Positions 36,401 through 42,150 of a stretch of 42,150 bases of DNA are shown piece by piece. Numbering within the stretch: the stretch's first letter is position 1; each line of letters starts with the position of its first letter. Location: the IMG/VR virus record IMGVR_UViG_3300008267_000109, positions 1 to 42,150 of that record, one strand, 5' to 3'. Origin of the DNA: a virus. The position numbers and the translations under genes were made by a program. A model generated the notes under the pieces. That model saw only the letters and a program-made list of their open reading frames with translations. It ran no database searches and was not told the DNA's origin.

Positions 36401-38297
36401 AGTTGATGGAAATGAATATACATACAGGTCAAAGCCATTGGTAGCCGACATTGAAATATTTGAACCGTCAATAGATCCAGTAACAAATGAGGCAGTTGTA
36501 ACCAGTAGATTTGTCACAAAAACATTTGGCGGAATACCCTCATTTGCAATGGTTGATAACAAATTTAATGTTTACTTTATAGAGGAAAATGGATTAAGAA
36601 TAGAATTTATAGATATTGATGGCAAAAAAGTTCCTGTAATTAAAAGTTTATTTGCAAAAATGATAAATTTTCCAGCAGCAGAAACACAAAAAACAGAAAA
36701 AGAGGAGAGGCAGCAGGTAAGAAAAACTGGAGCTTACAACCAAAAGGGTGATATATTAAAAAGTTCTATTATTGATGAAATGCTTATTTATTCTGCAAAA
36801 GATGGCAATACAAGTTTAAATACATGGACAAATGGCTATAAAAATGAATTAGGAGATGCAATTTTAAAAATGCAGGCAAATGCAGCCTACTTTGAATCTT
36901 TAAATCCATCAATACTTGAAAAGATTAGTAATTTTGTAGATTCAAACTGGGTATCTATAGATACTGATACTGAACTATTTGGATCTTCACATCCAATATT
37001 GTTAGTAGGAGATCCAAGCGCAGGAATTCCATACGTAACTTATTTAAATTATAGAAAATTAAATCAAGATTTATTTCTAACAAATGATAAATTTACAGAG
37101 TCTGGAAATGATTTTGTTGGAGTAAATGGATCTACAAGGCTGAAAAATTTTATAGTATCTCAATCTGGTGGAGAAATATTATCAAGTGATATAGATTTTC
37201 CATATCCAGAATATGGCATATATGATTTTGCAAATGGAACTTGGGCAGAAAATGATGATTTTCAATATGCTATAAATATTATAGATGTTCTTAATTTTCC
37301 ACAGATTTATTTCGTAGATATGAGGCAGGTAGCAGACGACATTTCTGCAGCCTGCGGCACATCTCAGGCTAATGAATTACTTCTAGATATGCCAGGTTTT
37401 ACACTTGATTTTGGAAAAGACGTTGTCGGGCCATACCTAGAGTGTTTGACAACATTTAGGGACTTTTTTATAGGTCAAAATGATGGATTTATAACAAAAG
37501 CAAGAGAGTCTTTGGCATCCGGAAAAATACCTCCAATAGTATCATATGATGTAGTGAGAAAGGCCTATGATGATATAGTAGCATGTACAAATAAGGCAGT
37601 TGATGACTCTTGTAAGTTTGTTATAAACCCATTAAATACAACTTTTAAATTAATTGAAGACTCGAATGATTCGGATATACCAGGATATATAGATCCATCA
37701 TCTGTAATAACCGAAGTAATTACAGATGGTGCTGTATCAACTATGCCTAGTATAACAGGAGCCATGGAATATGCCTCTGGTATAGGCGACTCAGTAACTA
37801 TACCTGCCGGCAGCTTTGCAACGATACAGATTATACCAAGAGACTCTTATGACGATGAGGTTGTAGACTCTTTTGATGCTAGACAAAAAATAAATATAAC
37901 TATAATTTCAGATGAAACAAAAACTGGAGCAAAAATTGTAAAGATTGATAGATCACAGGAGCTTTTGTGGTCAAAAAATGGATCAATATATGCAGCAAGA
38001 ATAACATCAGATACTCCAGGTAAAGTTATATTTAAAGGAAGTATTTGCAATATAACAATACAGGCAGTAACTGATAGAGGTATAGATGTAAATATTTTAG
38101 AAAATAATTCAAATTGTGTTCCAAATGCAGACGATAATAATGATATAGAATTGTTTCCGCCAGGAGCTCTAAGAAAAGTTGACAGAATATTAACTGTATT
38201 ATTTGTGGCCAAAAATGATATATCGATAGATGATAATTTAAATGGAGGAAGTGCGGTTATTATGCCTCAAATACCTTACACAGACATGGTGAACTAA
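30492..38297 (+). CDS. 2601-aa virion giant with hydrophobic block
   Basis: This is the largest gene in the window. Residues 1-600 are mixed alpha/beta with no family I recognise. Ig/IPT-like segments appear around 617-660 (ITPDGYQGGSKISLNDEIRL). A coiled-coil region spans about 1216-1323. Residues 1557-1638 are an almost continuous hydrophobic block (FLKILYIPIKVIFCIIDVLC; LFDLLLLLPPIAMPILFLTL), enough for three or four membrane spans. A calcium-loop/dockerin-like motif, DLNGDGFIDNID, lies at 1837-1848. The last 250 residues are beta-rich and Ig-like. It follows the spike gene, where baseplate wedge or tail-tip proteins are normally encoded, and overlaps the next gene as TAATG. A baseplate or membrane-interacting virion role is inferred. 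Confidence 0.6.
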   Translation: MSNSITSLIAGEINTNEDKTSIQINCEPDSVQNNGSEIFNRVKYEVKIPFNSGNSLPISGGSIVKIDPENSTYFLNKNDEYIARVESLNRIINNELKDISNDNFVFSEYKDLSKIKLSINKCLYECAKFLKSSKNFYDTSYVPEFILSSIKSSLNINSLSSDLNEKASKKLKDENLISFGYLQYIPFENIINIYSLISKTKNQDSQLKGVGTFTGNLGISFENIYKKLKNLEDSPENFTDIEKENIISCAILEIFPIYRIEEDIIESGIDGDPKNQLSGFYTFFGSKFYIKMPDLSGRDFNENISTFNYDTEDGTPILLYYILEIFAGNKDIREYKNIVFNYSQFPSLTIQDSSISYPSTSGGQEESLLSWNGEISQFLSLKQNFLINFNNLRDFKFYLSPVIKNKSKKIKGISGLSSDKIEISTIPIDLTFKDKIPNIDKFSTVPLYYNSISSLDSILSALNRPELIISDKNNSKRLLTNERLFYSTEQQNVRTLVCGNSPRYIYDLKKIDNSKDIDYAFTPIVPSDISLHVPKHWMPLEIDDGGTSGDTLSLKLSELAKNNLKNYFPITGVSSGTDGIFPISSNNDLEFATYAIDSITGQFLRIPGYIKINVSESRITKITPDGYQGGSKISLNDEIRLDIEGEGLSGAYELMLDVPGNPRSIVNKNDPEVSIFSSSENKVELIINKNWSNVLTTIGEFQVYLKTNNTINKETNKYKINISNEFQVDLKTKESVLVDFESLNCIFYPEKGFSIGVDKNIITENGPDSIPYIIGGGQVSLNLKSKNRIFSQENFDKIYAYIAFENLDVLKQTTIEENIFSISYGNKKLFTNKSLVWSYGSSPYFTRSGSDRRAKISFPGPMNLAENNFRYLIEDHNNIPKNAYLVFSNSLLSSDIEFNLQDSYPISILKIGSTDESPDYSPPFISPPNIVGTIIKSENNSSIYANFDPSQIIASTDSSSLSFLIKKSIPNDMVSEDAISRIINGKISSSKKIKGLIILFNGPDRPSKYFKNNYKFYIGLQNITRNRVGKIKHLKDGVVCAYFKNINVPLLNGFTDINIKVFDEFGQYDSSLFTKITKKINKTNILISGSGNEKTLSINNLNDRRIQTYTDGYASLRPNIFNLSLPLNVSIEKFYYQKFGYTNGSPGVLPIASSDPYIDFLSPIKIRPQNFNLIFGNIDAQSNPSSSISGSRIHNSDGQDSIIEVSSNSIKVILTKDELTAKAQRLLDEVRSKVSNIKSRNSDFSSGDEGSVGAEIAISSGNQVVNIERLSAELNELIADANSTVEQIQEKIDLINSVMKKASLLADKLSSANFSLSDAVEQITDQELLQLGAPDSIVRLNQKFTYIPENIKYNESFISEYNDYIILSNIIKIEQSHVIELKIPEIINIRDLKNNKIYNKNNFSELKFGNSQIEIEVDIRGGDRDTKIELGGYRLPTNFTRISGDIATYNVIINPQNLILVFSGNNCVNISITSSNIPRIGAERILDPLAGQNIDLFFERAKGSIDKVGKGKLDSIIKRTKMKVGPVIYDKSLAAKEFLKSICDASFHLTAEISFQLKFLKILYIPIKVIFCIIDVLCSLLHPVKLAFAVIRLFACLFDLLLLLPPIAMPILFLTLMLHILELLLCVIQKAIGLVVAVNEVITALDTAVRVRDIESIKNLELTLNEHFLTIEADFQVLEPIFQILGLILELLQLAFSFPCQIVQDEDQPTCIDPSMLAGIILSKVAPNGSLVPDAMLPLAQDYTRLSSLRTGENGNSPEVENNRVSILDVDYQTPPEDPRGSPINNVLFRISEAINNNKTIIVSDNSNYAGNILPDLKDSQTNESKTVEKGGFFSGDLNGDGFIDNIDYEKMRFSSGEFDASFVISCTKSKKKFSLGIPVFKPKNDPRFVEFQFNSEGLTSELSFVLGSRIGIFFKKKIVDELFTVDTPPALLKKSGKSITIHNSASINPDDVKLISPIDGFSEFIEFAGVDGNEYTYRSKPLVADIEIFEPSIDPVTNEAVVTSRFVTKTFGGIPSFAMVDNKFNVYFIEENGLRIEFIDIDGKKVPVIKSLFAKMINFPAAETQKTEKEERQQVRKTGAYNQKGDILKSSIIDEMLIYSAKDGNTSLNTWTNGYKNELGDAILKMQANAAYFESLNPSILEKISNFVDSNWVSIDTDTELFGSSHPILLVGDPSAGIPYVTYLNYRKLNQDLFLTNDKFTESGNDFVGVNGSTRLKNFIVSQSGGEILSSDIDFPYPEYGIYDFANGTWAENDDFQYAINIIDVLNFPQIYFVDMRQVADDISAACGTSQANELLLDMPGFTLDFGKDVVGPYLECLTTFRDFFIGQNDGFITKARESLASGKIPPIVSYDVVRKAYDDIVACTNKAVDDSCKFVINPLNTTFKLIEDSNDSDIPGYIDPSSVITEVITDGAVSTMPSITGAMEYASGIGDSVTIPAGSFATIQIIPRDSYDDEVVDSFDARQKINITIISDETKTGAKIVKIDRSQELLWSKNGSIYAARITSDTPGKVIFKGSICNITIQAVTDRGIDVNILENNSNCVPNADDNNDIELFPPGALRKVDRILTVLFVAKNDISIDDNLNGGSAVIMPQIPYTDMVN

Positions 38298-40246
38298 TGT
38301 CAAATTACAATTTACAAAGAATAAACAATATAATAAAAAATAGCAATTCATTAGATAGTGTTGAGGCTGATAAATTAAATACAATATTAAATTTGGTTGA
38401 AGAATATTTTTCAGAAAGCTTTAATGTATCATTACAAAATGATAATATTTTTAAATATACTTTTAATTTAATAGATAATGATCTTGGTATTTTAATAAAA
38501 TCTATAGATAATATGAGATCTAGTTTTTTGCCACAAGAAATTATAGATTCTTTTTCATATGGAAGTTTAGAATCCAATAGCTCAGATTCTATATCTACCT
38601 CTCCAACTATTTTAGAAAGTTATCAAAATACATTTTTTAGAATGCTTGGATTGCCATCACTTTCTGACGTTTTTTTTGAAAATGAAAGTGCAAAAGTATC
38701 AATAATAAATAACAATGGAGATATTTTAGAAATAGATAAAGATTATGCCTATAGTATTCTTGATAATAGACAAAACTTTGCATCTGTTGAATGTTTTGAT
38801 GCAAAGTTTTTTAATATATTGGGTGATGAAATAGATAGTACAGAAGATATATTATCTAATATTGGATTTTCAAATGAAAAAATAATAGAGGTTAAAGATT
38901 TTTCCTTCTTATTAAAAGAATACTTAGAAGGATCCGAAGATGCTATTGTTAATATATCTAATTATCTTAATCAATATAAAGATTCTATTGACAAAATAAA
39001 AAAAGAAGATCCAGATAATAATTTGCTATTCCAATGGTATGATTCATTTATGAGTAATAATACCTATGATGAAACAACGTTGGAGCCCATCTATACCAGT
39101 TATTTGAATTTTCTTGTTAGTATACAAGAATTAACATTTTCATCTACACAAAGTTTTAAAAATTTTGAATCTAATTTGAGTGATTCCATAAAAACACTTT
39201 ACAACAGATTGGTATTAGGTATATTAAACTCTGATTCTATAGATAATATATCTAAAAATATTTTAAGATTTTCTAGTCTTTTATTTCCTCTTGTAAAAGA
39301 TGATAGAATATCTAAATGTATAAATAATTCAGATAAAATTGTTTCAGATCCATTTTTACCAATTACAAAAAGACAAATTAATGGAAATTTTATAAAATCA
39401 AGTTTATTAGAATCTATAATAAGAATTAGAACAGATGTAATATCAGGAACTAGAAGCTATTCTGGAGAAAACCCATACAAAATAGGGGAAGATAACGTTC
39501 AAATTTCGGACTCAATATCCGGAGAATTAATGGGCTATCTTGAATCACTTTTAATAGTGAAAATGTTTCAATCAATAGAATCTATAGCTGAATCCACTAT
39601 AAATAATATAGAACAAATATCTGAATCTCAAAGAAAACATAATATATTATTTAAATCAAAATGTATGAAGGAAATAAATACAAATACAGGAATTTCAAAT
39701 AATAATGAAGAAAAAAATAATGAAATTGATGAATTAAAAAAACTATTACTATTAGAAGACTCAATACTCTTGCTACTAGGTGCCAAAGATCAGGATGAGG
39801 ATTCTTTAAGTTTACAATCTGGAATAAATAGAAATTCTTCTGTTCCAAGCTCTCATCTTATGCCATCTCTAGTAAATATAGTTCAATCTCAAAGAAAATA
39901 TATTGTAAAGAGAATAGATAACTATAAAAATAACAAGAATAATAATAGCTCTGCAGGAACTAGTATTTTGCCAAATATAGAAAAAGAATTGGGCATAATT
40001 AGCGGTATTGGATATATAGATTTTGTAATAATAATAACTGCACTATTGACCATAGACGAAATAAGTCTTATTTCATTGCTTACAAATGAACAAATAGAAA
40101 ATATGTTAAAACAAATCAACAAAGATTCTTTTGATGATGATAAAATTAGAAAAATAAAAGAAATGCCAATTGAAATTGCTTTAAAAAATCTAACAATTAG
40201 AGTTTCTAGTATATATAAGATATTTATAGAACTTCTTGAACAATAA
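38297..40246 (+). CDS. Helical structural protein of unknown role
   Basis: This 649-aa, Ser/Asn/Ile-rich, mostly helical protein has no recognised family. Visible features are a helical N-terminus (residues 1-90), an FFRMLGLPSLSDVFFENE segment (about 114-131) and a long helical hairpin region near 400-500. A hydrophobic stretch (IDFVIIITALLTIDEISLIS, about 575-594) precedes a charged C-terminus. It is coupled to the 2601-aa gene by a TAATG overlap and is the last plus-strand gene of the block. The stoichiometric coupling suggests a partner of the giant upstream protein in the baseplate. It ends eight bases from the convergent minus-strand gene, with no clear terminator between them. Confidence 0.5.
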   Translation: MSNYNLQRINNIIKNSNSLDSVEADKLNTILNLVEEYFSESFNVSLQNDNIFKYTFNLIDNDLGILIKSIDNMRSSFLPQEIIDSFSYGSLESNSSDSISTSPTILESYQNTFFRMLGLPSLSDVFFENESAKVSIINNNGDILEIDKDYAYSILDNRQNFASVECFDAKFFNILGDEIDSTEDILSNIGFSNEKIIEVKDFSFLLKEYLEGSEDAIVNISNYLNQYKDSIDKIKKEDPDNNLLFQWYDSFMSNNTYDETTLEPIYTSYLNFLVSIQELTFSSTQSFKNFESNLSDSIKTLYNRLVLGILNSDSIDNISKNILRFSSLLFPLVKDDRISKCINNSDKIVSDPFLPITKRQINGNFIKSSLLESIIRIRTDVISGTRSYSGENPYKIGEDNVQISDSISGELMGYLESLLIVKMFQSIESIAESTINNIEQISESQRKHNILFKSKCMKEINTNTGISNNNEEKNNEIDELKKLLLLEDSILLLLGAKDQDEDSLSLQSGINRNSSVPSSHLMPSLVNIVQSQRKYIVKRIDNYKNNKNNNSSAGTSILPNIEKELGIISGIGYIDFVIIITALLTIDEISLISLLTNEQIENMLKQINKDSFDDDKIRKIKEMPIEIALKNLTIRVSSIYKIFIELLEQ

Positions 40247-40254
40247 AAACAAAT

Positions 40255-42150
40255 TTATAATAATTTTTTTACATCAAAACTAAATTCTTCTAAATTCATT
40301 TTTATCAATATGTTTGATAATTTAATCAAAGAATCTTTATAATTATTATCTGATTTTTTTCTAATACTTTCTGCATATTGTACCCATGTCATTCCACCTA
40401 TACTTTCTATAGGTTTATTTGCCCAGGGTTTTTTGGAAAATATTCTTATAAATCTATCCAGTAAAAGCCAATCTCCTATTTTCATAATTCGTTCTATAAC
40501 CAACTTTGCAGCTAAATCTATATAAGGCTCCGCCCAAGTTTCGTCTCCAAAGCTGCTGAGAAAATTAAAGCTATCATATTCTGCAGCTAAATTTGCTGCC
40601 TTATCTAGATAAGGCTTTGCAAAAGATCTGTTGTTAAAACTTTTTAAAAAGTGATAGCTATTACTTTCTGCAGCTATCTTTGCAGCTAAATTTATATAAG
40701 GTTTTGCCCAAGGCTTGTTGCTAAAATTTTTGAGAAAGTAATAGCTATCATTTTCTGCGGCTAACTTTACAGTCTCATCTATATAAGGCTTTGCCCAGTC
40801 TTTATCTTTAAAATATCTGATAAATTCAAGGCTATTTTTTTTTGCAGCCAACCTTGCTGCTATATCTAGATAGGGTTGTGCCAAAGGTTTATCGCTAAAT
40901 TCATAGAGAAAGGAAGAGCTATCATTTTCTGCAGCTAATTTTGCTGCTTTATCTATATAAGGCTCCGCCCAAGGTTCGTCGCTAAAGTAGCGGATAAAGT
41001 AAAGGCTATTATTTTCTGCAGCTAACTTTGCTGCCTTATCTAGATAAGGCTTAGCCCAAGGTTTGTCATGAAAATTTAGCAGAAAATGAGAGCTCTCATT
41101 TTCTGCAGCTATATTTGCAGCTATATCTATATAATCTTTTTTAGATGTTTTACCAGCTTCTTCTATAAGGAATTTAAAACTATCTTTTTCTGGATAATTT
41201 TTTTCTGCAACTTCTATAAAAGGCTTGTACTCTTGAATATCTTTTATATTGGATTGTAAAAATTCAAAAGGATTATCTTCTGCGAATTTATTTACTGCTA
41301 ATTGCATTTCTCCTAATTTCTTATAAGTTTTCCAAATTTGATTATTATCTGAAAACAATATATTAACTAAATATTTTTCTGTATTTAAAATATATTTATT
41401 ACACCAGTAGGCAACAACTGGTTTTATTTTTTCAAAAAGTAATGAATATTTTCCAAAATTCTTTTCTAATAATATAATATTATTATTTTTTATTTTTTTC
41501 TCTAAGTCTAAATCTAATTCTTCTATTCCTTTTTTATACCAATATGGTGCCCATCCTTTTTTATATGCTGATTCTTTATTTCTCCTAAATTCCTCTTTTG
41601 CCATTTCTATAGTAAGTGGTGGGAAATTCATATAGTCTATGCTATTTTTATACTTTAAACCATCTATAGTTTTAAACCACTCATCTGCTTTTTTTGCTCC
41701 TTCTACATCTGGTGGTATATTTCCCTTTCCTTTTGCTTCTGCCAATACATTTTTAAGAATTCTAATTGTAACCCTTGGTTTGTTGTTTGGATCTCTAACT
41801 GAATAAATTTCTCCTTCTGAATTATTTTGGTAAAGTCTTAAATTTGAACCAAGGCATAAGCCATTTTTATTTCCCTCTAGAATTCTGTCATGTGAGGTGC
41901 CTGATAAACCAGGATATTCCGGCATACCATTCTCACCAACTGCAGGTATATAGACAACTTTCCAGCCATCACTTAAATCCTTAATTTTTTTATCTGAAAT
42001 ATAAATCTCTTCGATTGATTCTGCAGCCTTTTCTTCTGCGGCTTCCTTTTCATCTAAAACTATTTTATATATTTTTTCAAATTCATCCATTATTGAAGAA
42101 GGACTTGAAATAGATTCAGCGGAAACACCAAAACTTCCTGGAGACAGCTC
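40255..42150 (-). CDS. 29-residue-repeat protein, partial at window edge
   Basis: The frame gives 611 aa from an internal ATG at 42088-42090, but it stays open for another 20 codons to the window edge (ELSPGSFGVSAESISSPSSI before that Met). No Shine-Dalgarno precedes the ATG, so the true start is probably beyond 42150. Residues 58-125 (counted from that Met) contain LSGTSHDRILEGNKNGLCLG, EGEIYSVRDPNNKPRVTIRI and EAKGKGNIPP. This motif set resembles PcfJ-like or large-phage proteins (from memory). Residues about 317-535 are eight tandem 29-residue helical repeats of the form KPYLDKAAKLAAENDSxxFLxxFSDKPWA. It is the only minus-strand gene, convergent with the tail block. The repeats suggest a protein-binding solenoid; target and role are unknown. 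Confidence 0.65.
   Translation of the reverse strand, partial: ELSPGSFGVSAESISSPSSIMDEFEKIYKIVLDEKEAAEEKAAESIEEIYISDKKIKDLSDGWKVVYIPAVGENGMPEYPGLSGTSHDRILEGNKNGLCLGSNLRLYQNNSEGEIYSVRDPNNKPRVTIRILKNVLAEAKGKGNIPPDVEGAKKADEWFKTIDGLKYKNSIDYMNFPPLTIEMAKEEFRRNKESAYKKGWAPYWYKKGIEELDLDLEKKIKNNNIILLEKNFGKYSLLFEKIKPVVAYWCNKYILNTEKYLVNILFSDNNQIWKTYKKLGEMQLAVNKFAEDNPFEFLQSNIKDIQEYKPFIEVAEKNYPEKDSFKFLIEEAGKTSKKDYIDIAANIAAENESSHFLLNFHDKPWAKPYLDKAAKLAAENNSLYFIRYFSDEPWAEPYIDKAAKLAAENDSSSFLYEFSDKPLAQPYLDIAARLAAKKNSLEFIRYFKDKDWAKPYIDETVKLAAENDSYYFLKNFSNKPWAKPYINLAAKIAAESNSYHFLKSFNNRSFAKPYLDKAANLAAEYDSFNFLSSFGDETWAEPYIDLAAKLVIERIMKIGDWLLLDRFIRIFSKKPWANKPIESIGGMTWVQYAESIRKKSDNNYKDSLIKLSNILIKMNLEEFSFDVKKLL
40490..41142 (-). 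repeat. Tandem 87-bp coding repeats (8 copies)
   Basis: Eight in-frame units of 87 bp each encode a 29-residue helical motif; the first and last units are the most degenerate. On the plus strand the phrase around CTATATAAGGC recurs at 87-bp steps. Nucleotide identity between middle units is high enough to suggest recent duplication or gene conversion, while the surface-variable positions (after AAEN) differ most. Confidence 0.8.

Noticed and set aside
40490-41142. Regularly spaced repeats that could suggest a CRISPR-like array
   Set aside because: The 87-bp period is a multiple of three, the repeats are in frame and the whole unit is conserved as protein; there are no unique spacers.
1-42150. 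Alternative genetic code (recoded TAG or TGA, as in some large phages)
   Set aside because: TAG ends the gene at 1305, TGA ends those at 4546, 14438 and 28078, and TAA the rest, with no internal reassigned stops needed.

Overview
The window is a 42 kb block of a tailed-phage genome that encodes most of a contractile (myovirus-type) tail. It is strongly AT-rich, with heavy use of AGA, ATA and AAA/AAT codons. Genes are packed with TAATG or ATGA overlaps or gaps under 80 bp, and 23 of 24 genes lie on the plus strand. Starts are mostly preceded by AGGA/GGAG-type Shine-Dalgarno sites. TAA, TAG and TGA all end genes that read normally, so the code is standard. The very large structural genes suggest a large or jumbo phage. 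The host cannot be read from the sequence beyond being a low-GC-compatible, SD-using bacterium. I see no tRNA, CRISPR, integrase or insertion sequence.

Layout: (1) 59-3905 holds two Ig-like small virion proteins, an HEFVH zinc-metalloprotease-like protein and a 674-aa Ig-like/Cys-cluster structural protein. (2) 3889-5166 holds four very A-rich small genes encoding membrane or coiled-coil proteins with holin/spanin-like topology. (3) 5177-13574 holds two giant tail-fibre-like paralogues sharing an N-terminal module and a probable beta-helix; only the first keeps a C-terminal autochaperone-like domain. (4) 13594-15244 holds three smaller proteins leading into the tail genes. (5) 15321-19176 holds an oversized sheath (1064 aa) and the tube, closed by a strong terminator. 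(6) 19255-20129 holds the tail assembly chaperone pair, joined by a textbook -1 programmed frameshift signal (A-AAA-AAA, 6-nt spacer, 10-bp hairpin). (7) 20151-40246 holds the tape measure, a hub-adaptor-like protein, a 1674-aa hub, a 797-aa spike, a 2601-aa giant with a long hydrophobic block, and a 649-aa protein of unknown role. (8) On the minus strand, running off the right edge, lies a protein with eight 29-residue helical repeats.

The gene order sheath, tube, frameshifted chaperone, tape measure, hub, spike, wedge-like giants is the usual assembly logic of a contractile tail. The tape measure is short (601 aa; about 90 nm of tail by the usual 1.5 angstrom per residue rule), while the presumed baseplate proteins total over 5,600 residues, implying a short tail with an elaborate baseplate. 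The most secure new observation is the frameshift cassette. The most interesting unexplained ones are the membrane-like block in the 2601-aa protein, the 29-residue repeat protein and the membrane-gene cassette.
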